DNA from: Entomospira nematocerorum
GTDB taxonomy: Bacteria > Spirochaetota > Spirochaetia > WRBN01
Direction: 5' to 3'
DNA: 64,000 nucleotides
NCBI RefSeq assembly: GCF_028748105.1
Contig: NZ_CP118168.1
Location: 124,001 to 188,000, forward strand
In this document: one piece after another, positions 27,100 through 36,416 of the stretch
Layout: the number at the start of each line of letters is the position of its first letter
Numbering within the stretch: the stretch's first letter is position 1
Made by a program: the position numbers and the translations under genes
The notes under the pieces: model-generated
The model's input: the letters and a program-made list of their open reading frames with translations, nothing else
Told to the model about the DNA's origin: nothing
Database searches by the model: none

Positions 27100-27128
27100 T
27101 TGACATTTTTCTCATTATTGTCTATTAT
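27100..27128 (+). promoter_or_regulatory. Promoter of tRNA-Val
   Basis: TTGACA (27100-27105), 17-bp spacer, TATTAT (27123-27128), ending 15 bp before the tRNA. Confidence 0.8.
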
Positions 27129-27143
27129 GTTCTTCAATATAAT

Positions 27144-27217
27144 GGATGATTAGCTCAGCTGGTTAGAGTACTTGCTTGACATGCAAGGGGTCGGCGGTTC
27201 GAGTCCGCCATCGTCCA
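27144..27217 (+). tRNA. tRNA-Val (anticodon GAC)
   Basis: A complete cloverleaf. The acceptor GGATGAT pairs with ATCGTCC (one G-T pair), the anticodon stem CTTGC/GCAAG encloses TTGACAT, and the T-arm is GGCGGTTCGAGTCCGCC. CCA is not encoded. Confidence 0.97.
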
Positions 27218-27221
27218 AACT

Positions 27222-27248
27222 AAAAGCTAGAATAACATTCTAGCTTTT
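27222..27248. terminator. Terminator after tRNA-Val
   Basis: Stem AAAAGCTAGAA/TTCTAGCTTTT with a 5-nt loop, followed by TT. The flanking A and T runs let it act in both directions, so it could also end the minus-strand PRD gene. Confidence 0.85.
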
Positions 27249-27276
27249 TTACTTACAAAAAAAATATATGTAACTA

Positions 27277-27642
27277 TCAAATAATATCAGGATTGAGAAT
27301 AGTGTGCAAATTTGCTTGTAAATACTGTCTCTCACTTAGCGGAATCTGCATTTGCAACATGGACTCGATATCATCAATAATCTTCTCCGATTTACTAAAT
27401 ATCTCTGTATTCCGCTTTAACTCTTCGTAAACACTATCCGCCATTGGAGCAGTTACCTCTCCTCTCTTGAATCGCATCAGCATCAAAGCAAGATAGGTCA
27501 TTAACCCAGCCCCATTATCATCGTTAATTGGTATATGCCAATACTCTTCGAACCTCATTAATAATCGCATTAAAGAATCATGCGTATCTCGATCGATTAC
27601 ACCACCCTCTTTTAATACTTTAAATCTATCTACTAGTCTCAT
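27277..27642 (-). CDS. Stand-alone PRD (PTS regulation domain) protein
   Basis: 121 residues that match one PRD as found twice in BglG/LicT antiterminators: FKVLKEGGVIDRDTHDSLMR, then NDDNGAGLMTYLALML, RFKRGEV and a final helix LQANLHTIL. PRDs are phosphorylated on His by HPr or EIIB and change dimerisation. Here there is no RNA-binding CAT domain or second PRD. The usual His in the 'TH-L' motif is Tyr50, while His in NLHTIL is kept. AAGAGG lies 10 bp before the ATG. ptsH lies 3.4 kb away on the same strand. The function of single PRD proteins is not known to me. Confidence 0.75.
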   Translation of the reverse strand: MRLVDRFKVLKEGGVIDRDTHDSLMRLLMRFEEYWHIPINDDNGAGLMTYLALMLMRFKRGEVTAPMADSVYEELKRNTEIFSKSEKIIDDIESMLQMQIPLSERQYLQANLHTILNPDII

Positions 27643-27752
27643 CTATAGTGAACCTCTTGTTTAAAATTGTCTATATACAATTATTTACGATCTTACATGC
27701 TATACATATTGTGTAGTATACTTTATATTCATTCATTCATCAAGCGATACAG

Positions 27753-29465
27753 CTATCGTAAGTCTTCTTTCCGTATAGACCGAGTATGATATGAAAGCCC
27801 ATTATCACTCTCTGGGATAGGAATAATGCCTTCATTGAGCTGTCTAATTGCTTCTTGATGTAAAGACTCTTCCCAGTGATATCCAGTTAAACGAAAGCCA
27901 TTATCTCGTGTATTCATTTCGTTAGAAATAATACCCTGTGCATGCTCCTGAATATAACGAATAATTAAGTTTCGAATACGCCCATCTTCCTTGTAACCAA
28001 ACCCATAATCCTTAATGAGCTGTACACTTGAATCCTTGGAAAACAAGTCCTTTTCGAGAAACCCCTTTGCCTTAAAGTCATCAATAGCAATTGTCAGTGA
28101 TTCATTCATCTGAACTTCACCTCCTTGAGGCCAACGTAAATGTTCAATACGCTCCCCAATAGGCTTGGATATATTAATATCGTACAAAATCCCACCAAAC
28201 ATAGCATAATCATAAATGGGAATCTGTGCCTCAAAGGAAATCGTTAAATCACCCTCTTGCCATTGATTGAAATATCTTGCACTCCACTCCATAAGTTGTT
28301 TTAATTGCCAGCCACAGATACGATAAACTCGTAGCATATTATTATGCCTATACATATTCACAATATCCGCTCTATTTATCTCCCCTTCGATGAGATTCGC
28401 ATCTAAATGGGAAAGCGTTGCTAAGGAGACATCTGATTCAGCATAATGTCGCTGGACATCATTGATAAATGCAATCAGTGGGGTGCACTCTATTTGAGCC
28501 TGACTCATCTTCTTTATCGTAGGATGAGGAATCAAATTGCCACCAACTAATCGCCCCACGGGGATACGAATATCATCTAAGGCTAACTGATGTGCAGAAG
28601 CTACCATCGCCAATGCATTAGGATCCTCTGTAACATCCTCCATACTAATCAATCGTGCTTCAGAGGAAAGATATTCATACCTATCCCCCTGCTTTTTAAA
28701 TCGAAAAATAGCCTGCCCTAAATCACTCCCGTGAACTCCGGGTTGTAGGCACCAGGTATCCCCATAGCGTGTTGCTCTTTTTTGATGTGAATGACTGATT
28801 AATGCTAATCGAAACTGTGGATACCGTTTAATCAACTGTTCATACCCATCACCTAGCATATAAAAATCATGAAATGACTGATGATTCGCAAACACGTATA
28901 AATCAGCTTTTCCTTCTAATTCAGGCCATAAATGCTTCATTTCCTCTAGAGGAGTTCGTACAACGATATCTGCTAAGTGATCAGAATCCCATCGAATAAT
29001 ATTCGGGGTAACCATACCAACAATTGCAATGCGAATACCAGATTGATGAAAAATAACATATGGTGTAGTAAGGCGGGATCCTTGCTTCGTATATAAATTA
29101 GCCGCTAATGTTGGCATCTTCAGTGCATTCATAATGCGATAAACATACTCGATCCCATAATTGAATTCATGATTTCCTAAAGTAAATGTATCATACTTTA
29201 AGTAATTCATCAGTAGAGTCATTGGATTGTTTTCAATATGATTCTGAAATAGTTCATTATAGTTACCTTGAAATGTATCACCAGTATCAACCAAGTAGGT
29301 ATGTGGGTAGGCCTTCCGTAACTCTTGAACCTTAGTTGCAATTGCAGCAAGACTGCCTATAGAATATACTCTATCAAGTGCATAATCATATTTCATAAAG
29401 TGCCCATGCATATCCGCGGTATGGAGTATCTGTATTTCAATGATATCATCTGAATGCTCTTGCAC
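27753..29465 (-). CDS. 5'-nucleotidase / 2',3'-cyclic phosphodiesterase family metallophosphatase
   Basis: 570 residues. The metallophosphoesterase domain has HTADMHGHF, VDTGDTFQGN, LGNHEFNYG, ANHQSFHD and ISHSHQ, which bind the two metals. The C-terminal 5'-nucleotidase domain begins near residue 300 and includes NMYRHNNMLRVYRICGWQLK. Members hydrolyse nucleotides or related phosphoesters. Most UshA-type enzymes are exported, yet this one begins at a GTG (29465) with GGGG upstream and has no signal peptide, like the YunD/cytoplasmic subgroup. It lies 17 bp after the oppA-like gene, in an operon with ptsH. Confidence 0.9.
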   Translation of the reverse strand: MQEHSDDIIEIQILHTADMHGHFMKYDYALDRVYSIGSLAAIATKVQELRKAYPHTYLVDTGDTFQGNYNELFQNHIENNPMTLLMNYLKYDTFTLGNHEFNYGIEYVYRIMNALKMPTLAANLYTKQGSRLTTPYVIFHQSGIRIAIVGMVTPNIIRWDSDHLADIVVRTPLEEMKHLWPELEGKADLYVFANHQSFHDFYMLGDGYEQLIKRYPQFRLALISHSHQKRATRYGDTWCLQPGVHGSDLGQAIFRFKKQGDRYEYLSSEARLISMEDVTEDPNALAMVASAHQLALDDIRIPVGRLVGGNLIPHPTIKKMSQAQIECTPLIAFINDVQRHYAESDVSLATLSHLDANLIEGEINRADIVNMYRHNNMLRVYRICGWQLKQLMEWSARYFNQWQEGDLTISFEAQIPIYDYAMFGGILYDINISKPIGERIEHLRWPQGGEVQMNESLTIAIDDFKAKGFLEKDLFSKDSSVQLIKDYGFGYKEDGRIRNLIIRYIQEHAQGIISNEMNTRDNGFRLTGYHWEESLHQEAIRQLNEGIIPIPESDNGLSYHTRSIRKEDLR

Positions 29466-29482
29466 ATTCTACCCCTATTTAC

Positions 29483-31051
29483 TTAAGATTCATTAGCTCG
29501 ACTCTTTATCCATCTTAATGGATGAATATCGCGTCGACTATTTGAAAACCCTTGCCACTTACTATCATTAAAAAGATGATAGCTCTTTGGTGCAAAGAGT
29601 GCGATACTAGCATACTCCTCAATCATGAGATATCGTTCTAGTTCTATTAATATACTCTCTCTTTCTCTCAAAGTTGCGACTCTATTGGCTCTCTCTAACA
29701 TAAGATCAACGACTGCATTTTGATACCCACTCTGCATAAAATCACTCTGTGCAGTAAAATTTTGTAAGAAATCTTCCGCATCTTCATAATCACTGACAAA
29801 CCATGAAACACGAATTAAATCAAAATCACCATTACGCCATAACCCACGATAAACCGCAGGCTCAATCAACATAGGTTTTACCTGCACGATCCCAACTCGT
29901 TCCCAACTTTCCACTAGATACGCCATTATCATACGATCAATCATTGTCGTACTATACTTATACTCAACTACAAGTGGATGCTTTGTCGTATATCCCGCCT
30001 CTGTTAATAGCCTATAAGCCTCTTCAACATCAGGGGTAATCTGCTCTCGATCCGTATAAAAAGGCGTTAAATAACTATTAGGATAAGGTCTTTCCTCTAA
30101 CAGCGAAGCCAACTCCTCTCGATTAATCAGAATACTCAGTGCTTTCCGTACTCGGACGTCTTCATATGGCTCACGCCTATGATTAAATAAAATAAAATAG
30201 CTACCATTTGGCAAGCTTGCTTGGAGAAATCGATTATCCTCAGTTTGGCGTACAAGACTCAAGGGAATATTTTTAATTTGCCAATCGAGCTCTCGATGAC
30301 GGAAAAGTTGATACACTAAATCTCCATTAGCAATAAATGAGACCTTCACTCTCTGTATCTGATCCTGTTCATATGCATAATGATATGAATTTAACTCCAA
30401 CCATAACGTACCATCTCTCTCGCGCTCATAGATACAATAAAGACCACTCGTACTGTGCCAATGTTCATGCCCATCATGCCACTCTGCAGATAGCACTGCG
30501 AAAGTAGGATTTGCTAAACGCTCCAGAAAGAAGAAAAAGGGATGCTCAAGAACAATCTCCATCTGAGTATCACTAAGAACAGTAATTCCCTGAATACTAG
30601 AGGTATCACCACGACGATAGGCTCGTGCCCCCATAATGATATCAAATAAATGAGCAAAAGGAGCACGCGTCTGGTGATGTAGAGCATAGCTCCAACTTTT
30701 ATATACATCATGCATTGTTAAAGGGTTGCCATCACTAAATGCAAGATTATCTCTAAGCGTTAAATGATATACTAATCCAGAAGCACTCACATGTGCATCC
30801 GATAATAATCCTAAGATAATATTACCTTGTTCATCATATGTGGTAAGACCTTCATGAATATTATGTAAGAAATTATATGCTGTTATATCGGTAGCTAATA
30901 CAGGATGCGTAGTTCCTAGTTGCGTAGGATAATTCAGGTGAAAATAGTCGCGCTGAAGCTCAGATCTTCCACCACAACAGGTCAGTAATAATATCAAAAA
31001 AACAAGCCGAATAATTTTAAAAGAAACTCTCATGCATCGTGATATAATCAA
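29483..31051 (-). CDS. ABC transporter substrate-binding lipoprotein (family 5, OppA/DppA-like)
   Basis: 522 residues including a lipoprotein signal (hydrophobic residues 13-24 and LLTCC lipobox). The family-5 features are AYNFLHNIHEGLTTYDEQGN, LRDNLAFSDGNPLTMHDVYK near residues 100-120, and RVRKALSILINREELA. It would bind oligopeptides or similar ligands in the periplasm for an ABC importer whose permease and ATPase genes are not here. A TTG start (31051) is favoured: GAGG lies 8 bp before it, inside the ptsH 3' end, whereas ATG 31033 has no ribosome site. It is coupled to ptsH (3-bp gap). Confidence 0.88.
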   Translation of the reverse strand: MIISRCMRVSFKIIRLVFLILLLTCCGGRSELQRDYFHLNYPTQLGTTHPVLATDITAYNFLHNIHEGLTTYDEQGNIILGLLSDAHVSASGLVYHLTLRDNLAFSDGNPLTMHDVYKSWSYALHHQTRAPFAHLFDIIMGARAYRRGDTSSIQGITVLSDTQMEIVLEHPFFFFLERLANPTFAVLSAEWHDGHEHWHSTSGLYCIYERERDGTLWLELNSYHYAYEQDQIQRVKVSFIANGDLVYQLFRHRELDWQIKNIPLSLVRQTEDNRFLQASLPNGSYFILFNHRREPYEDVRVRKALSILINREELASLLEERPYPNSYLTPFYTDREQITPDVEEAYRLLTEAGYTTKHPLVVEYKYSTTMIDRMIMAYLVESWERVGIVQVKPMLIEPAVYRGLWRNGDFDLIRVSWFVSDYEDAEDFLQNFTAQSDFMQSGYQNAVVDLMLERANRVATLRERESILIELERYLMIEEYASIALFAPKSYHLFNDSKWQGFSNSRRDIHPLRWIKSRANES

Positions 31052-31054
31052 GAC

Positions 31055-31321
31055 TTAATCCTCATCAAAGCCACGATCAAATAGATCCGCCAAATGTGAT
31101 AATGCAGCATCCTCATCTTCCCCGTCAGCGACAATCGTTACCTCACTACCTTGTATTGCACTGACCCCAATCAAACTCATGATAGATTTTGCATTGACTA
31201 CTTCGTCTTGAACAATGAGTTGTACATCTGCACTAAATTCACATGCACACTGCATAATGAGAGAGGCAGGCCTTGTATGCAGACCCTCCTTGTTTTTGAC
31301 GATAACATTCATACTCTTCAT
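31055..31321 (-). CDS. ptsH: Phosphocarrier protein HPr
   Basis: 88 residues. HPr carries phosphate between PTS Enzyme I and sugar or regulatory acceptors. His15 lies in EGLHTRPAS, and the regulatory Ser lies in NAKSIMSLIG near residue 46, the HPr-kinase target in Gram-positives and spirochaetes. AAGAGG lies 11 bp before ATG 31321. No EI or EII gene is near. Its operon with rpoN and hpf resembles the proteobacterial rpoN-hpf-ptsN-ptsO cluster, which suggests a regulatory (nitrogen/carbon PTS) role rather than sugar transport. Confidence 0.95.
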   Translation of the reverse strand: MKSMNVIVKNKEGLHTRPASLIMQCACEFSADVQLIVQDEVVNAKSIMSLIGVSAIQGSEVTIVADGEDEDAALSHLADLFDRGFDED

Positions 31322-31413
31322 TACTTTTAGACACCTCTTGTAAAATCAGTTATCATAACCTCTCTCATTTATACACTTTCTTATACTATTTTGTAAAGAG
31401 TCTCCATCGATAC

Positions 31414-31758
31414 TTATACATGTTCATCATCGGAGCTAATGCGCTCATGATTAAAGTCTGTATGCTTATGTTTATGTTTATTTAGCGCAATATTAAAAGC
31501 ATCAAATGTATCATCTAATGCTCCCCATAAGTTATCAGATGTCCTGTAAATTTCTATGGTAGGAGCATTATGCCAGGCAAGCTTACCATGAAGGTGCACC
31601 TCATGATTTTCATGGCCAGACTTATTGCTTGCTTTAATGGAAACATGAATTCTATCTAATAAATGCCCCATCTTTTGAAAGTGCTCAGCCTTCTTGTATA
31701 TGTGCTCTTTCGTTGCTGAACTTATATGATAATGAACTCCGCTCATTTCGATTTCCAT
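31414..31758 (-). CDS. hpf: Ribosome hibernation factor HPF/RaiA family
   Basis: A 114-residue short-form protein with the beta-alpha-beta-beta-beta-alpha pattern: MEIEMSGVHYHISSATKEHI, a central strand set and DNLWGALDDTFDAFNIALNK, then a His/Lys-rich tail. In the family it binds the 30S decoding site and silences ribosomes in stationary phase. A very strong AAAGGAGG precedes ATG 31758. It lies downstream of rpoN, as in many bacteria. The C-terminal dimerisation domain of long HPF is absent. Confidence 0.9.
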   Translation of the reverse strand: MEIEMSGVHYHISSATKEHIYKKAEHFQKMGHLLDRIHVSIKASNKSGHENHEVHLHGKLAWHNAPTIEIYRTSDNLWGALDDTFDAFNIALNKHKHKHTDFNHERISSDDEHV

Positions 31759-31842
31759 GTCTTAGTCCTCCTTTAAACAACTGTATGTAAGTCATATATC
31801 ATCTCTTATTGTACACTCGATTATTGGATTTTGGCAATATTT

Positions 31843-33111
31843 TTACAAACCATCTTCATGCCTATATTTATTAATGGTGCGCCTTGCTATTGCTATTCCA
31901 TCCATCAGTAATAAACGGCGAATCTTTTCATCAGATACCCGAACCTTGCCGTATTGATAGATAATCTCTCGCACTTTATTCTTAATCGTCTGCCTTGAAT
32001 ATACTTGACTTCCATGCTGTTGCTTACGACTTAATAATTTTTTTAATAAAATTAAACCTTGATCAGTGGCAAGCCACTTATGATGAATCGTTCGTGATAC
32101 TGTTGCCTGACTAATCTGTAGGGCATCAGCGACATCCTTCAACTGAAGTGCTTTTAATCCATGATGATGATTCTGAAAAAAATCACGTTGATATTCCACG
32201 ATATAACTTGATACACGTAGTAATTGCATATTCCTATATTGATGCATTGCAATAATATCTCCAGCCTTACGCCACTGTTCTCGCAGCCATTTTAAACCCT
32301 CTGGATTAGACTCCATTTGGCCTAATAATTGTTGGTATGCTGTATCATTCAATTGTAACACACCTTCATACGTATGTAGAACAACCTGCAATTTCCCATC
32401 TGGAACTCTTTGTAAGAGTAAATCTGCTTTATTGTAAATTGTCGATACAGCTCCATACTGAAGACCTGGATAAGGGGTAAAGTGCTGTAAATAACTACGT
32501 AGCTCACTCTCACTCTCGCATTTAAGGAGATATTCTGTTTCCAAATTATAACCAATATGCTCCCATAGTTGCATAGCTCTTCTGAACGTTAGAATATCAA
32601 TCGTACTCCACTCAGCATGTAAAGGTTGCTCCTGACTCTGAACCCAGAGACTCTCTACCCAATCTTCGGTTGCACATCCAACAGGTACCAACCTACTAAT
32701 GTGGCTAGCAACACGCAACAGTGTGTGAAGAGAGATGTCTTTTGTAACAAACGTAGACAAGGGAAAATGATGAAATCCTTGCGGTGTTAGGTTACTAATA
32801 ATCAACTCACCTAGGAAACGACTCTCATCATTGGCAACACAAAGCCACTGCTCTAGCAAAACATCATGTAGTCCTTGAGGCTGGGGAACATCCTCAATAA
32901 AAGAAGCAGGAAGGTCTCGATAGGCATTATGTAAAGAGTCATTACTATGATCTATATATTCTAAAAAAGGATTAATCTCTACCAATGACTGAAGGTAAGC
33001 ATCATAATTTTGACTATTCATCATTAAAGCACGTGCACTCTGATATAAGAGTGCACGTGCAATCGAACGCTGTTCCGTAGTAGCTATAAGAGTCGAATGA
33101 AGTTCCGTCAT
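31843..33111 (-). CDS. rpoN: RNA polymerase sigma-54 factor RpoN
   Basis: 422 residues. The C-terminal part is diagnostic: the helix-turn-helix LKDVADALQISQATVSR near 325-340, followed by SRQTIKNKVREIIYQYG and an RpoN box ARRTINKYRHE (consensus ARRTVAKYRE). The central core-binding region (100-250) is recognisable but divergent. The N-terminal region I, normally Gln/Leu-rich with 'L..SQ.L.mTPQL', has become 'ARALLYQSARALMMNSQNYD'. It starts 12 bp after pheT. No enhancer-binding protein gene is in the window, so targets are unknown. Confidence 0.88.
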   Translation of the reverse strand: MTELHSTLIATTEQRSIARALLYQSARALMMNSQNYDAYLQSLVEINPFLEYIDHSNDSLHNAYRDLPASFIEDVPQPQGLHDVLLEQWLCVANDESRFLGELIISNLTPQGFHHFPLSTFVTKDISLHTLLRVASHISRLVPVGCATEDWVESLWVQSQEQPLHAEWSTIDILTFRRAMQLWEHIGYNLETEYLLKCESESELRSYLQHFTPYPGLQYGAVSTIYNKADLLLQRVPDGKLQVVLHTYEGVLQLNDTAYQQLLGQMESNPEGLKWLREQWRKAGDIIAMHQYRNMQLLRVSSYIVEYQRDFFQNHHHGLKALQLKDVADALQISQATVSRTIHHKWLATDQGLILLKKLLSRKQQHGSQVYSRQTIKNKVREIIYQYGKVRVSDEKIRRLLLMDGIAIARRTINKYRHEDGL

Positions 33112-33123
33112 ATCATCATCTCT

Positions 33124-35556
33124 TTACTGTTTTAGACGATATCCTTTGGCAGTAAGTCCCTGCATAAGGCTCTCTTCAGCATCTTTAATCTCTGCAGCAT
33201 CAAGAGTATGATCACTCGATCCAAACATTGCACGAATCGTAATATGTCGCTCAGGAATACCTTCTGGTAAGTATATATCAAAAATATAAATATCCTTTAA
33301 AATATCTATATCCAAAGCAGTAATATTTTCCATAAAATCTCCTGCTAGTTGAGAAGCATCTAGCATCCACGTACTATCAAATCGAGACATTGGGAAGCGA
33401 CTAATTCCCGTATAATCAAATACCTTCTCAATAGAATGATTGCTTAATGACGTCACATCAAAAACACAAATACTTGCATGCCCCTTTACTTTATACTCTT
33501 TCATCAAAGAAGGATGAATCCCAAAGAGACTTCCACATGCAATTCCATCAATTTCAATCGTTACATGCTCATAGGGATGTAATCCAACCCAGTCAGCTGG
33601 CACAATAGGACTGACTGCATTCAATCGAAAGATTCCCTCCTTGCCAATATATCTGATAAGGGCTTCAGCGGTATTCAGTAGAGACATAAATGGACTTTCC
33701 ATACTATCATAAAATAAAATCGCAACTTGTTTATACTCTCTACTAAATAGCTGCACATCAGGCACTTGCGTACGTCCCAATTCAAACAAGCGAAATGACT
33801 CCAAATGTTTACTATTAATTGCTAATGCTTTTAAAAAACTTGGAATCAAACTAGATCGAAGCCTGTCATGCTCCACATTCGTACTATTGAGCATACGCAA
33901 TGCCTCATTTTCATCATGCCAGTGTGCTTTCCGTAGTAAATCTACACCAACCAGCGGATGTGTGAATACCTCATAAGCTTGTGCATGTAAAACCATGAAA
34001 TCTTGGATATGCCGCTCTAGGTTGATAAAATCTGGTAGTTTATTTGGTGTAACAGGCCAAAGTGGAGCTTCAGCGCGTAATTGATCATATCCATGGATTC
34101 TGGCAATCTCCTCAAGGATATCCTCTGCAATCATCTTGCCTTTTGTGGCTCTAAAGGTCGGAGCCGTAACCAAGATACCATCTTCTGTCGGTTGACAATC
34201 AAATTCAAGACGCTCTAGTAATTGGATTACTTGACTAGAATCGATAGTGATACCTAATCGTCTTGTAATCCATTGATGTGAAATTAGAATGGGTTCTAAG
34301 TCATTTATCGCTTCTTTGACATAAAGAATCGGGGAAGTCATACGGGATTGAGGAAAAATCTCCTGCACAAGTGTCGCTAAACGTAAGAGCGTTGTAGTAA
34401 TCATATGAGCATCAAGAGACTTCTCATATCTAGCAGAAGAATCAGTTCTTAGGGCTAATCGTAATGCCGTTTGCCGAACCTTCATAGCATCCCACACTGC
34501 AGCCTCCATGATAATAGACGTACTTTCCGGATTGACCATACTCTTCTGCCCACCCATGATACCTGCAATAATCTGTACGTTTTCATTATCTGCGATAACG
34601 AGATCACCTGTGATAAGCTCACGCTCCTGCCCATCTAGTGTTACAAATGTTGTTGGATTCTGTAGCGTGTGCACATGAAGGGTAGACCCACGAAGTGTTG
34701 TACGATCATATATATGATTAGGCAACCCAAGCTCGAGCATTACATAATTGGAAATATCCACAAGTGCATTAATCGCGCGTACTCCATGTAGATATAATCG
34801 ATACTGCATCCATAAAGGACTTTGTTGAGCTCCATCCACACCGTCCATCTGAAGAAGTGCATAAGATCGAACTAAATCAGTGGCTACTGTTGCATGAAAG
34901 TCCTCTGCTGCCTGAGACGGAAGCATCGACAGATAATGGGATTTCCACGTATCTGTATAGGGGTTTCGTAATGATTGCTGAAAGATGGCTGCAATCTCTC
35001 GTGCAACACCTAGAACTCCCCAAAGATCATTACGATTTGTAATAGACTTATTATCTATGTGAAACAAAACATCTGCATGTACATTGAAATACTCGGAAAA
35101 AGATACACCAATAACATCTTTATGTGGAATAGAAATAATATCATCTAAAATAAACAATCCACTATGATCAGCACTAATACCTAATTCCTTTGCAGAACAA
35201 AGCATCCCTGCACTCATTACACCAGCAATCTCTTTATTAGATAGTACCAAGCCGTCATCAAATGTGGTTCCTACGGGAACATACGGAACTAAATTCCCCA
35301 CTTGAAAATTTTGGGCACCGCATACAATACGCATCAATTCATTACCGATATCAACAGTTACAATCTGAAGCTTCTTTGCCTGAGGATGTGGCTCTATTGC
35401 AACCACTTTAGCGATAATGGCAAAAGGTAGAGCCATATTCTTGACTTCAATTTCTTCTACCTCACAACTAGCACGTGTAAGCTTTTCTGCTATCTCTTCA
35501 TTCGTGATTCCTGACAAATCAACAAACTCGTTGATCCATGTTCGTGAAACAATCAT
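33124..35556 (-). CDS. pheT: Phenylalanine--tRNA ligase beta subunit
   Basis: 810 residues. It is the tRNA-recognition and editing subunit of the (alpha-beta)2 PheRS. The EMAP/tRNA-binding domain is at 40-150 (ALPFAIIAKVVAIEPHPQAK), followed by the B3/B4 editing domain near 210-390, B5 near 405-475, a catalytic-like core and the C-terminal ferredoxin-fold anticodon-binding domain beginning SRFPMSRFDSTWMLD. pheS is not next to it. GGTGAAAAG precedes ATG 35556. rpoN follows after 12 bp, which makes pheT the first gene of the rpoN-hpf-ptsH operon. Confidence 0.96.
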   Translation of the reverse strand: MIVSRTWINEFVDLSGITNEEIAEKLTRASCEVEEIEVKNMALPFAIIAKVVAIEPHPQAKKLQIVTVDIGNELMRIVCGAQNFQVGNLVPYVPVGTTFDDGLVLSNKEIAGVMSAGMLCSAKELGISADHSGLFILDDIISIPHKDVIGVSFSEYFNVHADVLFHIDNKSITNRNDLWGVLGVAREIAAIFQQSLRNPYTDTWKSHYLSMLPSQAAEDFHATVATDLVRSYALLQMDGVDGAQQSPLWMQYRLYLHGVRAINALVDISNYVMLELGLPNHIYDRTTLRGSTLHVHTLQNPTTFVTLDGQERELITGDLVIADNENVQIIAGIMGGQKSMVNPESTSIIMEAAVWDAMKVRQTALRLALRTDSSARYEKSLDAHMITTTLLRLATLVQEIFPQSRMTSPILYVKEAINDLEPILISHQWITRRLGITIDSSQVIQLLERLEFDCQPTEDGILVTAPTFRATKGKMIAEDILEEIARIHGYDQLRAEAPLWPVTPNKLPDFINLERHIQDFMVLHAQAYEVFTHPLVGVDLLRKAHWHDENEALRMLNSTNVEHDRLRSSLIPSFLKALAINSKHLESFRLFELGRTQVPDVQLFSREYKQVAILFYDSMESPFMSLLNTAEALIRYIGKEGIFRLNAVSPIVPADWVGLHPYEHVTIEIDGIACGSLFGIHPSLMKEYKVKGHASICVFDVTSLSNHSIEKVFDYTGISRFPMSRFDSTWMLDASQLAGDFMENITALDIDILKDIYIFDIYLPEGIPERHITIRAMFGSSDHTLDAAEIKDAEESLMQGLTAKGYRLKQ

Positions 35557-35582
35557 CTTTTCACCACTCTTTCCGTTTATTC

Positions 35583-35621
35583 TACTTATCGCCTATAATG
35601 AATCGCCACCTTGAAGTAGCG
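35583..35621 (-). other. Possible leader hairpin upstream of pheT
   Basis: In the 88-nt pheT leader, AATCGCTA can pair with TGGCGATT (one G-U pair) around a loop of about 8 nt. No T-tract follows, so it is not a clear attenuator, and there is no Phe-rich leader peptide or T-box motif that I can see. Confidence 0.3.
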
Positions 35622-35650
35622 ATTTATCATATGAAATTTCTTTGACTCTT

Positions 35651-35679
35651 ATTCTATCCTATTTTATACTATTTGACAA
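35651..35679 (-). promoter_or_regulatory. Promoter of the pheT-rpoN operon
   Basis: On the minus strand: TTGTCA (35674-35679), 17-bp spacer, TAGAAT (35651-35656). It gives a leader of roughly 88 nt. Confidence 0.65.
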
Positions 35680-35699
35680 CTCTCACTATTATCCAATTA

Positions 35700-36311
35700 C
35701 TAATGATGGGTATGTTCTTCAGAGTTAGGATGCATATAAATGTAAAGCACATTAATGACACCCGCATTAGGCTTTTCCTCTACTTGAATCAAATACCGAT
35801 CAGTCCAAAAAAATCCCTGACTCTCTGTGCTCTCATAAAGTCGAACAGCCTCTGATAACTCTAGTTCAAAGAATTGTACATAAACATCAGGTGTTGGTTT
35901 TGCATAAATTTCCTCAGCAATTATCATTACATCATCTAGAGATATCCCCTTACCAAGTGGAACATCAAATGAAATCGCAACAATAGCATCCTCCTCTTTG
36001 AGATAAAGATAACTGAGTCTCCCGGTTAATCCCTGCCACTGTCGCACATACTCATAAGTAGTCATGACATCAAGATTTACTGTCGAGTCTGCAACTCCCT
36101 CTGCTGCTATAAGCTCTTGTAGTGTCGCACCAAAACCTACACTAAATGGATATACTCCAACTTGAGATCTGCTTCTTTCCACCGTAGATCTAGATGTCAC
36201 ACCTGCATCCTTCTGATCTGGCTTTGAACATCCTACCCAGCTAACTAGCAGAGTACCTAATACGCTCCATATCATTATTAATTGATGATAATGTTTATGA
36301 CTTTTTTTCAT
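35700..36311 (-). CDS. Lipoprotein of unknown function
   Basis: 203 residues with a lipoprotein signal: MKKSHKHYHQ, a hydrophobic run and the lipobox WVGC with Cys28. The segment after the Cys is polar, then a globular part (residues 55-190) with alternating strands and two acidic helices. I do not recognise it. The extreme C-terminus (EEHTHH) could bind metal, but that is speculation. GGGAGG lies a long 14 bp before ATG 36311. It is followed after 143 bp by pheT, which has its own promoter. Confidence 0.65.
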   Translation of the reverse strand: MKKSHKHYHQLIMIWSVLGTLLVSWVGCSKPDQKDAGVTSRSTVERSRSQVGVYPFSVGFGATLQELIAAEGVADSTVNLDVMTTYEYVRQWQGLTGRLSYLYLKEEDAIVAISFDVPLGKGISLDDVMIIAEEIYAKPTPDVYVQFFELELSEAVRLYESTESQGFFWTDRYLIQVEEKPNAGVINVLYIYMHPNSEEHTHH

Positions 36312-36416
36312 ATATGAATGTTTATCCTCCCTTCAAATGGATCCTATCCGTAATCATATATTACTACGAGTTATCGGTTATCTAGCATCAAAATATCATC
36401 TTCCACACACTTTGCC

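Noticed and set aside
31345..31362. GTTATCATAAC palindrome upstream of ptsH as an operator
   Set aside because: It is short and AT-rich, with no matching copies noticed elsewhere in the window.
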